Made by a program: the position numbers and the translations under genes. Positions 25,201 to 36,900 of a stretch of DNA of 64,000 nt are shown here, piece by piece. Position 1 is the stretch's first letter; each line of letters opens with the position of its first letter. Source of the stretch: Aptenodytes patagonicus. Lineage: Eukaryota > Chordata > Aves > Sphenisciformes > Spheniscidae. The DNA is taken from positions 57,473,816-57,537,815 of the forward strand of contig NC_134982.1 of the NCBI RefSeq assembly GCF_965638725.1, read 5' to 3'. The notes beneath the pieces were generated by a model. The model saw only the letters and a program-made list of their open reading frames with translations, had not been told where the DNA came from and searched no databases.

Positions 25201-28200
25201 TGTTGTAGATGAATTTTCAACATTGCATACTGAAAATTAAGCACAAATATAATTTTGAAAGGCCTGTAGGGTTCCTGTCTATGGGTTAAACTATCTAAGT
25301 TCTTGTAAAAATCATGACGCTTTTTGAGAAAATCCAACTGATTTACTTATGATGTTCCTTTTTTCCTCCAAAGGCAGCACTGAGAGCCAGGGGCTGCAAT
25401 GTGAGGCAGAACTGCTGAAACCTGCCAAGATACCTGCAACACGGAAACAAAATACTTTGACAAAGGAACTCCAAAAGGTGACAACTGCCTTCACCATGAG
25501 GACTTACAATACCTTCATTTATAGCCTCAGATAACTTAGCTCCCTGGCTGCTGTTGAATGCTGCAGCAAGGGTTAAGTGACAGCCTGTCACTTCATTATG
25601 GACTCAACTAGGTACCTAAGAATCAAAACCCAGCCTCTGTTCTGTGGATAATATGCTTCACAGAGCAGACTTCAGCAAGGGTTAAGGCCAGGTTTTGCTT
25701 CTTCCACAGTCCCTCTGCCCTGCTCAGCAGGTCTGCCACCTCAGACACACTCACCCTTGTATACAGTGCACCCCAGAACACAAAACATTCATCCCCAGCT
25801 CCATGCTTTAAAACACCACTCTGCAGGCTGCACGTCTCTTACGTTATTTTGAAACAAACAGACTGAAAAAGCATGCAAAAAAAAGATTTTATCTTTCAGG
25901 ACCACTGGGAAATGGCACTGGCCCCACAGGACAACTAGGCCATGTGCTACACAATGTGGATACAACCAGGTGCCTCTGGAGTGGACTAGCCCTGTGGAGA
26001 GTGGACTTGAACATTTGGTACTGCTGCTCTGGGTGCCAGAGGCTGCTGCCCAGAGCACAGGGATTTTACGCGAGTAAGCAAATAAATCTGTGTAGTTCGA
26101 ACCGCTCATTTGAGCAACTGGAGCGACTCGGCTGACAAAGAGAACAGCAAAGGTCTCAGCATGTACACATATGCACACATGACAATGATGTCAGCTATGA
26201 GAGTTGTAGGTGCAACCATCACAATTACATCTGCTGCTTTAGCAATTTGCGTGTGTTTGCAACCATCCCTAAATCTCAGCAGTATTCTGTAATGAGTCTT
26301 ACCACATTTGTAAGCTGGGTAATGGCCACTTCAAAATACACTGTGACAGGATCAGACACGTTTTCCACTGGCCTGATGAACTGGTTGTACTGGGAGAAGA
26401 GTTTGTGAAATAACCGTTCCTCTGATTCACAGGCTGTGGTATCTGTGTTGGTAAAGATAAAGAACAGCTATGTCAGAAGTAAGGAAGAGGGAAAGAAGGT
26501 GCTGGGTAACATACTAGTCCATGCTATATTTCTGGATCCTGGGCTTGCGACCACGTATTAAGACACAGCACAGAGAGAAGAGGGCTGCCAGTATGCGGTC
26601 AGTTGAAATCATTCTCCTGCAGGACGTGGCCCACTGCTCCCCATCTCCTCAAAGTGTAAGGTAATGGCCTGAATGGAAATGTCTCCTAAGCTGGATCTAG
26701 CCTATGGGCGTCCATTTGGCCCACCCTGATATCAGACCAAAGTAGAATAAGGTGGTGTGAAGTAGAAAAAACAGAAATGTGGTAGATTTAATCTTTGGGA
26801 GTTTTTATGGTAAAACTGAGTTTATGAAAAGCATAGCTACTTACTCAGAAATTAAAAGCTTGAGGCTGAAACTACTGGATCAAAATCTATGTCAGGGACT
26901 CTGATTAGGGGATTATAATGATGCCTCTTAGTCTTAAAAACTATGACTACATTTTATCCCCATGTTTGCTATTTCAGCTCCTTAGATAGCACAATTTTTG
27001 CTCTGAAGGAAGTTCATTTATTAAGTTCTGTGAGAAAAAAAGTGGAAATATTAAAATTTCTTATAGAATAGCATGCATCTTTGTAATACAGAGCTGTTCT
27101 TTGGGAACAAGCAGGTCATAGCTGTAACTCCCAGTCAATGCTGGACAGACCAGATGGCTTAGCGGGAATAACGTATATGACAGGCACTGAGCTGCCTCAC
27201 TGCAGAGCCAAGAAGAATGCTCTCAATCTGTTACATACAGCCCAAACCTGAAATAGTTATTTTCACAGTGCTAAAGGCTACAGACTTTGATTTCAAAAGG
27301 AAAGATTAAAATCATGTGGACTGTGGCGACATCAGCTCAGAAGAATACTTTTCTTGAATAACTTTGCTATTTCAATGCACTACTATAATTCAGCACTTAA
27401 ATTCAAAATACTTTATATGGCAAAGATTTAGACCTTGCTCCTCATATTGAGCACAGCTGTGTTATCAAAGCTATATGATGATGCCACTGATACAACTGAG
27501 GAAAGATTAGTTTTTCAGATACATGGTCATAAGTTTTTGCATTAGTCCCAGACTGCACTAGAACACGTCAGGAAAGCAATCATGATAAGCCTCTATGACT
27601 GCAATGATTAAACATAGACGGGGTTTGTGTCAGGCAGTATGGTCTCTGGCACAGCATAGGACATAAATTTGCAGTTTACATTTCCTTCAGTGAACACAAG
27701 GGCCTGTGGTTGCACAGATGTCCTACAGGGAGATGCTTAGACTCAGCATACTGCACTGTTTTCATGCTTAGGCCATCCTTCCCCTGTTTTTGAAAAAAAT
27801 TACATTTCTGCCTCTAAGGTGATACAAAGCATGCTCATATTCAGGGGGTTATCATGGCTAAAAGCTGAAATGTTGGTTACTGGTGACTTACATGTAAGGA
27901 AAGAAAATTCTAGTAAAACTTCCATGACTTGATGTTTTGTTTCATCTTTTTAGAATCATAGAATCATTTAGGTTGGAATAGATCTTTAAGATCATTGAGT
28001 CCAACCGTAAGAATGTCTGTAAAGTTTGGATGTTTGTATATCATCTATTGTGCCATTCAAAAACAAAATTGCAATTTCCTTTTCAGATTTCCTCATCATC
28101 ATCCATCGTATCGTGACTAGAAGTACCCTACTGTGGGAACATGAGTTTCTTACCAAAGTCTCATGATTAAAGCCGGTGAGTCTAAAATCATGTTTCATTT

Positions 28201-28921
28201 GAAATTTTCCTACTGGCTTCTTAACAGACACATGCTTTAAAATAAAGTAGCAGAACCAGACAAGTATTTAGGCCTTTCATTATCATTCCATCGGTGCTGC
28301 TTTAAGACAATGCCTTATGCCTTGCTAACACAAGCACTGTAATTCATACATGTCTTGGTCATCAGCAGAAGTGAGACTTTCAAAAAAGATGTAGTGTCTT
28401 AAAAGCAAAAATCCTGCTGAACCTTAGTGAGACTTGTGCATGGAAATCACTCAAGCATATTTAACCATAGATCACAAACAACAGTGAACAAAAGTATATC
28501 AAGTTCTCACTTTTGAAGGTGTGAGTACCGATCGTGCACATCTTTAGCCTGCATTTGCAAATAGCAATTGCAAAATTCAAGCACCAAATGAAATTACTAG
28601 AACTCCTATTTCATTTTCATTCTTTGCTAGAAACAGTTCCTCAATTAGTTATCAAACCAATATGAAGGGTTTTATGTGTGAAAACTAGTATTGCTTTAGC
28701 CCTCTTAAAATACGGTTGAAATGTTATAGATTTCAGGTCAGAAACAGCTGGTAGAAGCTTTACATTTAATTCATTCCAGGAAAACAGAAGCAGAGACAGT
28801 GACTAGAAAATATTTTAAAGACTAGTATCAAAGAGAGCCTACCTTTAATCAAAGATGTGAACACGAATGCCCACACACAGAAAGCTGGGTAACACCAACA
28901 TAGCCACCTCTCAGGATGCAT
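19091..28921 (-). CDS. CHRNA6: Neuronal nicotinic acetylcholine receptor subunit alpha-6, complete, six exons
   Basis: Exons in transcript order are 28921-28843, 26442-26303, 24446-24402, 23292-23183, 23064-22077 and 19213-19091. They give 494 codons, the same length as the human protein. The product is an agonist-binding subunit of pentameric acetylcholine-gated cation channels. The Cys-loop is C158-C172. Loop C carries the vicinal pair C222-C223 in YNCCEE, which defines an alpha subunit. M1 is about 241-263, M2 about 272-290, M3 about 303-325 and M4 lies in the last exon. The cytoplasmic loop is rich in Lys, Ser and His. Alpha-6 is favoured over the close paralogue alpha-3 by the loop and exon 2 sequence and by the CHRNB3 neighbour. 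All splice phases match and no disruption is seen. Confidence 0.97.
19214..22076 (-). other. CHRNA6 intron 5
   Basis: This 2.86-kb A/T-rich intron contains one CR1-like fragment (about 21655-21850). No other exon or RNA gene is seen. Confidence 0.85.
21655..21850 (-). mobile_element. CR1 LINE 3' fragment (degenerate)
   Basis: The + strand reads GCAAGAGACCTTGAAAGGTC, then CTAGTCTATCCCCTGCCCCA and AGCAGGATCAA. This follows the antisense of CR1 3' regions (GGGACCTCAAAGGTCATCTAGTCCAACCCCCTGCC-like). It lies inside CHRNA6 intron 5, in the gene's own orientation, and is strongly diverged. Confidence 0.6.
22077..23064 (-). CDS. CHRNA6: CHRNA6 exon 5 (Cys-loop, CC pair, M1-M3, cytoplasmic loop)
   Basis: This 988-base exon encodes residues 125-454, starting AVGDFQVEG and ending NEAKE before GTAAGG. 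It holds the Cys-loop, the alpha-specific adjacent cysteines C222-C223, M1, M2, M3 and the cytoplasmic loop with the amphipathic segment before M4. Confidence 0.97.
23183..23292 (-). CDS. CHRNA6: CHRNA6 exon 4 (110 bases)
   Basis: The exon encodes [20 protein letters not shown] through KPDIVLYN and then AA of Asn125. It follows CTTTCAG and ends at GTATGA, a slightly weak donor. Its length and phase equal those of CHRNB3 exon 4. Confidence 0.96.
23293..24401 (-). other. CHRNA6 intron 3
   Basis: This 1.1-kb intron lies between the 45-base and 110-base exons. No repeat or additional exon is recognised. Confidence 0.85.
24402..24446 (-). CDS. CHRNA6: CHRNA6 exon 3 (45 bases)
   Basis: The exon encodes [15 protein letters not shown], flanked by TTTCTAG and GTAAGT-like GTAAG. 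Both ends are phase 0 and its length is the family standard. Confidence 0.96.
24447..26302 (-). other. CHRNA6 intron 2
   Basis: This 1.86-kb intron contains short ORFs without resemblance to any protein I know. It shows no clear transposon. Confidence 0.85.
26303..26442 (-). CDS. CHRNA6: CHRNA6 exon 2 (N-terminal ligand-binding domain)
   Basis: The 140-base exon lies between CAACACAG and GTAAGAC. It encodes residues 27-73, including [20 protein letters not shown] and the sequon NVS. It ends in ITQLTNV, the same place as the corresponding CHRNB3 exon. Confidence 0.96.
26443..28842 (-). other. CHRNA6 intron 1
   Basis: This 2.4-kb intron contains a short CR1 3' end (about 27952-28008). The rest is A/T-rich without recognisable features. 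Confidence 0.85.
27952..28008 (-). mobile_element. CR1 LINE 3'-terminal fragment
   Basis: The + strand shows AATCATAGAATCATTTAGG, then TTGGAATAGATCTTTAAGATCATTGAGTCCAACC in degenerate form. This is the antisense of the CR1 3' terminus with its ATTCTATGATTC tail. Only about 55 bases survive. The element lies in the same orientation as CHRNA6. Confidence 0.8.
28843..28921 (-). CDS. CHRNA6: CHRNA6 exon 1 (start codon, signal peptide)
   Basis: ATG at 28921 opens a leader beginning [17 protein letters not shown], with a hydrophobic core and several cysteines. The exon ends in phase 1 at GTAGGC. The leader is poorly conserved in this family, so start choice rests on frame, phase and hydrophobicity. 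Confidence 0.82.
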
Positions 28922-31900
28922 TGCTAGCAGCAGTATAGAGCTTCTTTTTCAGAAGAGAGGTTTGGGGAAAGAAACAGAAGGCAAGAAGACATACAAGCCC
29001 CCTGGACGGTAAGTAGGCGGTACAAAGATGGATTTCAGTTTTGCATTTGCAGCAAACTCTGCAGTCTGCTGGGTAGAGCAAAGCCTTGCAGAGTTGCTGC
29101 CACTATCACCAGGCGAGGAGAGCTTATGCTGTGCAGAGAGAAGGGAGTCAGGCAGCATACTATCAGGTGACTTTTCACATTTCCAGTCACCCGCACCCTT
29201 GCCTCTGGGGGAATGTATAAGAGTGCAGGAGAAAGAGGGAAGGCAAGACACGGGGCAGCCAGTGTGGAGCAGGGGGAGGAATTCACTCAGCCCTCCACCC
29301 ACTGGTTAAAGAACACTCATCCAAAAGCAGCTGCTTTAGCTATTGCCTGGTGCTCACCTGAGTGAGTCCGTCAGAATATGCAGAGATGAAACAACTTCAG
29401 TTTCTTGGCTGAGGACTAATTCTGCAGCAGGACAAACGGATGATATGTGGTTTTAACACCTCTACCAGAAACCACCCGAACCTTGAAATAAGCACAGCAT
29501 CATGTGATAGAATTACTTGACAGTATTCTGAGTGAATAAATCTAAGGCAAGTGGATTTATTATTGCCATCTGACATGAACAACTAAGCATACTAAGTTCT
29601 TTCCTGACAGACAAGTCAGCTTACAACATGAATTTTTTCTACCTTTTTTTTTTGTGTGTGTGCAATGATTCCTGTGCCAGTATCCTGCTAGTGTGGAAAC
29701 AGAGCAGTAGAATAAAGAAAAAACGTCAGGCGCTGTTACAGAAGTACCTAACAGGCCAAGTTCACTGGGACAGAGTGTTACTCTTAATCACAGAAGTTAA
29801 AAAAACGGAGATCATGATCCTGTAGAGATTAATGCGTGTTCACTCCTCAAGCATTCAGTATGCATGTCCTTGCAACAGGAATGCCTGAAAAGAATCTGTA
29901 GGCAAAGGGTCTGAGAAACTGAGGGCCTTTTTTAACCGCAGAGGGGCGGAAGGCACCACAGGTTACTTGGTGCTGTCCAGCCTCCCAGAAAGCAGCTCGG
30001 ACAGGGAATCTTCTTTATGTGTGCTCAATCCAGCATGAACAAGTCTGAGTGACTGGATGAATGATTTGATCAAAACAGAAACACTGCTGATTTCCAGGCA
30101 GTTACATTGCTGTGTGTGGAGAGAAGAGAAAAGCCGTAAACAGAAAAAGGATGCCCTTCATACTGCAGAACACAGAGGCAATGCTACAGCTCAGGATGAG
30201 AAAGTGATTTATCTTCTACACAAGTTGTTAAAATATGGGTAGAAGGGAAGAGGTCTGTTTGGAAGAAAGAGACTTAGGAATGAGTTGCCTGCATAGAGAA
30301 GATATCTGAAAGGGACAAAGTTGCCCACAGCAAGTTTTGAGGGATGAAAAGGCAGTCTTGGAGGATTACTAACAGAAGCCCTACTCTAGAGCTCACTGGA
30401 GTCAGGGGCCTTGAGCAGAGAGCTGAGAAAACAAAAAAAATCAAACCGTAAGAGCGTTTGGGGGGTTGAGAGTCATCTTGCACTCTCAAAAGCAGCAGCA
30501 AACTAAACATGGTTGTACATGGACACCACAAGGCATGGCTATGAGGCATCTCCAAGCTGAAGTTAGATATAAATTCTCCTTACAAATGATTTTAAGATGA
30601 AAATGTGGGTTTCAGCATAGTGATTTTTCTTGTAAATTTCCATTTTGCCAACATTTTCCAAGGAAAAAAAGTAAAAACCACAAAAAACATTTTGCTTTGT
30701 GTCTGGTTTTCCCAAGTTGCAATGTTTGTTAGAATGATGTGAACAGTCCAGGTCTATAACCTTGCAGTTCCCTCACCTTATTCAATGAAGCTCATACTTC
30801 CTCCTTGAATTATGCTGCCCTTGGTGCACTATGGATAATAGAATTATGCAGTCATGCGGCATCACAGGACGTCTGTGTCTGGCTGTAGTCATGGCATATG
30901 CACTCCTGTTAAAGTCCAGTGCTTGTAGAAAGATGACACGTGGTAACATAGTCAGATGCAATTTGAAAACAAACTGACCCCAAATTAAAACGTTTTGACA
31001 TTTCCAAACTTTTTGTTCTTAGAAAAAACTGACAGGCCAGGGAATCGGGTGTGAGCAGTTAAAATACCGGCAAACATGTATCTGGGTTAAACGGAAAGGT
31101 CTTCAGAGGTGAGGGTAATGAGTGTGTTTCCCTTCTGGAGAGAAGGAGAGCAATGGCAGGCCAGCTGGCAAGGTGATCCTTACTGCCACACTTGAGGTAA
31201 AGAGCTGCTTTGTTATGGGGAGGAAGGGCCTGGTGAAGCAGGCTGAGTTAGGAGACAATACCAATCATTCAGTGAGCAGATGGCAGGAGGGATTGTGCCA
31301 CACCTGCCCTGCTGGTAGGACCCTGCTGGAGTGGGTGCTGCCTTTGGGAAAGGCTGAAGAGGAAGGCAGAGTTCCAACTGGGCCATGACAAGCAGCTGAT
31401 GAGGCATCCAGATGGAGAGTCCAGAGAGACCGGCTGAGGTATTGCCTCAGCGACAAGGAAGCCAGCTGGAAGCGGAGAAAAAGTTTGTGAACCATTGCTG
31501 CTAGGGAAGGTACCTAACTGAATCTAACATGAACTGGCCAAGGAAGGTGTCAACATGCCAGGCTCAAACAGCAAGCACATACTGACAGGATTTCACTCTC
31601 CCTTTGCCCTCCATGTGTGGAAGAAGAGGCTGATTTAGTCTCTTCACAAGTGCTTTTACTCTTGAAGAACACAGTTACTCAGAGCAAAATCTTTGGCCTC
31701 CTTTCTTCAGGTGAGGTGGCTTAGGCAAAAGAGGACAAGCAGCTCACAGGGATGCACAAAATCTGCCCACTATAAGGGTTTCTAGCACATGGATGCACTT
31801 CACCACTGGAGCTTGACATTGTAAAAGTTGCATGGTGTTGACTGTGAAAAAAACATCAGGACCCATTTGGAGGGCTGCCTGTGTGCCCTGTAACTCTGGC

Positions 31901-33329
31901 TGAAGGCACATGCCCCAGTGCTATGGCAATCCTAATGACAGATCCTGACTTTTGGAGTCAGGCCTATGTTTGAAAGGCTGATTTTTCCCTCTAGAGCCAA
32001 GTAATTCACTGCTGGAGAGCCATCTCTGAATTGCTTGTAGGCTTTGACAATGCAATGGGTTCATCTGCAGTGGGGTTGTGACAAACACCTTTTCCATGGT
32101 GAGCCACTCATGCCCTGACCACCTGCTGAAAAGCCACTGAACCCAGTGTGGGAGTTCACTTCCCAGCCCTGCTAACTGTTTGCTAACTACCACTAGGTAA
32201 GTCAGTTTGCACCTAGGGGCACCTGTTCCCCTTTCCATTGCTGGTCTAGAAGCAATGTGAGGGGATGAGCCACTTCTCACTGTTTTCTGGCTCAGGACTA
32301 CCTGTACATTTGCTTGTTACGGCTGCACTGAAATAGCTGTGAAGACTGCTGGGATCTCAGCAGCATTGCATGTTAGGTCTACTCTGCTACTTACCGCTTT
32401 TGCAAGCAGACAGCTATTAAGGAAGCAATCAACTCAGCTACAGCTCACTCCTATCTGGGTATTCACACGCAGCGCTTCCCTGGGCATGGGACACCTACTG
32501 CTGATAAAAATGATGCCAGAGGAAGGAAACTGTAATGGGATAATGAAAGTATCAGTCAAATCTCACCATCTTACTGACAGTTCTGTAGCCAACCTTGGAT
32601 AGCTTGTGCATTAGCTAAGTTAAAGTAAAGAGGGAACTTGGTAAAGCTCACAGACAGAGGGGAGATTTCTGAGAGTGGGAGATGCTTTAACTGAGCAGGC
32701 AAATGAAGAACAATCTCTAAAGGCTGGGACGTGAAGCTGCATTGCAGGCTCTGAGTGATGAAGGACTAGTTTAGCTTGCAGAGGTTGTTGTGTCTAGTGC
32801 TTTTTCCATGCCTGTGATGCATGGACAACTCAGCTGCTTGTGAACACTGACATTTTACCCTAAAATGCTCTGTTCTGATTCATGGCAGTTGGAGACTGTC
32901 ACCTTCCAGGTCTTTCAAGCTAAGCTGCCATCCCTTGTCAGGCATAACTCCAGTTGACAGTAGAAATAAAGCAGGCTTTTTAACCATTCAAGGCATTGCA
33001 GACCTTAGGCAGGGAGGCAGACGCCATCTCTGGGACAACCCTCTGGGAGGAGTGCTATATCTCAACAAGCACTGGGCTCAAAGTGGAAATCACCAAGAGG
33101 CATTTTTCACACAACTAGTTGGGCGAAATGGTCACAAAGATTTATACCTTCTGGAGGCAAAACTTCAGAATCTATTAATTGTGTTGTCAGGTTATCCTTC
33201 ACTAACAAGTGTTCATCTATTGCTAAGACAGAGCATATCATTGCTCCCTACATTCTCCCTTCTGACATCAGCCGGGAGGTGTTTTGCCTCAGCTGTTTTT
33301 CTTGGTTACTCCTGCTTTTTGTTTCTGAA
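28922..33329. other. Upstream flank of CHRNA6, no gene seen
   Basis: The first few hundred bases must contain the CHRNA6 promoter and 5' UTR; no TATA box or CpG island is obvious. Beyond about 29.4 kb I see only ORFs of 60-120 codons with no recognisable domain, and no clear transposon. Confidence 0.6.
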
Positions 33330-33980
33330 CTCCATTCCCCCAGCCCTACCCCCTCTCCCCCAATTCCGTAGCCAAATGCTTGTCTGATGGGCTTTAGGTC
33401 TCAGTTCCACCTCTCACCTTCCCCACCTTCAAGTCCTTTTAGTGTTCTCCTTCTCATGCTATGCTTCTGTCACTTCATCATGGCACTGTCCTAATCCTCT
33501 GTGTCATCCCTCAGTGACCTAGCCTCTGCCTGCCCCCTTGCACCCACGTTCTTTTCCTCCCTCTCCCCCTCACCTTGCATCTGCCCATGTTGAAAACACT
33601 CCAATTACCACAAAGCCTCCACTCCCAACCTGCTGCTCTCCTCCAAACCTGTTTCCTTCTGTCTTTTTTTCTCCCCTCTCATTTTTTTTCTCCTCCCTTC
33701 TCTATCTGTGGATCTTCCTGCCTCTTTTCCCCTTGTGGACAAAGCACTAGAGGATCAAGAGGTGATGAGAAAGACAGGGGAGGGAAAGAAGAGTAGTAAA
33801 TTTTCTCCCCCTTCTCTTATTCCTTTCTGTTCCTGTTACTTGTTCTTATTCTTTTTCCTCCCTTTATGCCTGCTACAACCTCTGTCTTTCTAGTCCTCCC
33901 TCCTTTTCCTCTTCACCCCAATATCTGAGGTTGCTTTCTCTCTCTCTCTCTGTTCCCCCTTCTCTTCCTCCATTAGTGTT
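33330..33980 (+). repeat. Long C/T-rich (polypyrimidine) tract
   Basis: About 650 bases are strongly enriched in C and T on the + strand, with runs such as CCCCCTCTCCCCC near 33350, TTTTTTTCTCCTCCC near 33685 and (TC)n near 33937-33952. It is interrupted by a purine-rich patch (about 33750-33800). Open frames across it are composition artefacts. Confidence 0.7.
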
Positions 33981-36900
33981 TTGTCCTCTGAAGCCTGCTC
34001 CACCTGCCATAGCTTAGTGTTCCAACATTGAAACGGACAGCACAAAGCACAAACATGTATCGGCTTCCACAGGTGCCGAAGCAGCACCTCCCATGTTCAC
34101 ACTGAGACGTGTGCGCAAACACCCTCGCCCTCAGACAACTCTGAATACATTTCCTGTATGTGCATACATGTGCAGAGCCATGCACTTCCACCTGTGTGAA
34201 ATCTGACGTATCTTCTCCATAAATGCTTGACATGGAAATCCATCTGGTGACACCAGCCTGTCAAACTCTAAATTCTTTAGAGACCCAGTATAATTTCCTA
34301 CAGCTGCATAGAAGCAATAGCAACAGCGGCACTTCCGAATTCCTTTTTTTATTCTTCTTTTGTGGAGTGAGAGCCATAGGGAAGTGGAGAAACACAGCTC
34401 TTCCCAGGGCACAGAAGAACAAAGCATTATATTGCTGTTTGCTCTGACCTTTCACATGCTGTACCTGCCTTGTCTGTGCCGATTACAGTCACATCAGGGC
34501 AGAAGGTTTCTATTAACCTGTGTTAGCTCTGAGTGTAGTCGGGATCCCCTGTTTTGTTTGACTCCTGGATATCACTAGAATAAACCAGGCTAATAAAGCA
34601 TTTATCAGAAGAACATTAGGGATCCAGTTTCCACTGCCTCGTTGGCAGACTTTCAACCATTACAGAAGCACTTCCAGGTCATTTGCCTTTGCTTAAGTGT
34701 TAGTACAGTCCAGCTTGTCAAGTCTCACACCCTGAGCAGTACATTCACACAGCTGGTTCATCTCCTGCACTCCCTGCAGCAAAGCCTGTATCTCGCCTAT
34801 GTGTAAGCCCTGGGCTTTGGCCTCTCTCCTGCTCTGGGACCTCATGCGCCAACAGCGTTTGCTCTCTGATCTACTAGGTGCTGACCAGTGGCTTCTAGTG
34901 TGCAGGAGAAACGAAGCATGAGTGAGGATGGAACTTCAACAGCTGCTGTGTGCAAATGTGCACAGTAATGTGCTCATGCTTCAGGATCATTTATATTAAA
35001 GCATTTTTTTGTTAGTCAGATTTTAAATGATGGGTGGGAAGAGGCCTTGTAGCTTGCATTGATTAGGGCATTTCCACATATTGAGCATAGAATTTCTTCA
35101 GTTCAGTAGCTTCCTCTGTGATACAGTCCTTTCTTCCTTTTTCTTTTGTTTTCAAGAGATTGAACCACAATACCCCTGTCAGACTCCTCCTGCTGCCCCA
35201 GCTATGAAGTTTGATAAGCCAGGCAGTCATTACAGAATGAGCAGCCAAGTACATTAACGAGGATGCCTATTCCCATGATGCTGCCCGCTAAGCAGCTGCA
35301 GTACCCAGAGTACAACACAAAGATCCATCTTTTATAACCTAAAGCATCACTGATGGCAACATCCTCAAAGCACCTTCCATTGTACATATGGGGTCAAATA
35401 GCATAACTTTTTTTAGCTTCAGTGACCTCCATCTCGGACCAACTCTTCTTGTAACTTGATGGAGACTTACATAGGCTAATAAAATCTGATCCGTTTCAAG
35501 GAACTAAACCCCAAACCAATCATCTCTGTTTGGCTTTTCTAGCATTCTTACTAAAGGAACAAGTCCTGGGAGAATGTTTTCAACATGTAAAATACATGTT
35601 TCCACACTTCACTAATGTAAATACCTTCCTTTGGTGCAAACATACTTTTATGTTGTAGGGAGGGGTGGATTGGATATTTCTGTACCTTCTTTTGACCTCT
35701 TTGCCATAGGTGCCATTTCCCCTTAATCCCAAAATGAAAATCAAGGCATATTTTGAAGCCACTCTGAAGGGACGTAATGGAGATAGACCAGCAGACAATC
35801 TCTTTGTTTATGCACATAGTTGTGATAACATAAACAACATAAAAACCACACAAGCTTGAGTAGGATCTCTTGGAAGCCACCTAATTCTACACTGACATCT
35901 GCAGTGCCTCCAGGGATGCTAGCATAGCCAACATTTTACTTCTAAGAAATTTAGCATCTCATAAGTAGGCAAAAAAACCCAAATCAAGCAGAAGTGTAAA
36001 TGGAAATGCTTAAAGGGATGCTATGACATAATATCCTGAAATGATGGATTGTTGGATTCAGTGAGCGTAGGGGGCTGTCCTAATGTCCTCTTCCTGTATT
36101 GAGGATAATGGGTATAGTAGCAATATTGTTAGGGAAAATACGATAGCAATCAGTATGATGACTGGAAAGGGTAGGTGTCTTGGAATGAACGGTACAGGGT
36201 CAGATTGAGCGAGTAATGGGAACATGACTGCAGTAGAGAGTCCCAGACTGAAGGTCTGAAATTTCCTAGCCTAAAAGGGATGAAGAAAAAGAAGAACATT
36301 AGAGGGTTTAGCACAACAGGGAATGTTGCTTGGAAATGGGGAGGAGTACGATGTGCCCTAGAAAAGAATTATTGGGGGACAACGTGGCTTTGTCTGTGTA
36401 TAGGCATCAAGCCAGATTTCCTCTTCATCCACATTTCTTTCTTGGAATAATGAACTGAAGTTTAGGCTGCTCAAAATGAAAATGCAAATGCCCAGTTTTA
36501 GCCCTTATGAGTTCATTACATAATAGACCATTGCAAGGAGCCGGTAACTCAAGCACCATGTGAAGAGAGCCATGCAGACGAAGCACACCAAACAGTGCTC
36601 TCACTGATCTGACAATTCACAAATACACTCATACACTGGCTGAATAACTTCTCTGAGGCCGTATTCTAGTGGACTGAGATTTCAAACTTAACAAGTGTTT
36701 TTGCAATTCATGGGTGTGTTCCAAAGAAACAATGAAATCCACGGGGAACTTCGTGGCTGGAAACCGAAAAAAAAAAGAGTCCTTAAACTAATTAGTGTGG
36801 AAGAAAATACTAATAATTGAAAAAAATGATCATAGTTATGAGGTAAATGAGCTGGTCAGTGAGCTGGAGGACTAATGAAACCTTGTTTCTTGTGCATGCA

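Noticed and set aside
32935-33387. 150-codon + strand ORF
   Set aside because: Its second half runs into the polypyrimidine tract and the sequence has no known motif.
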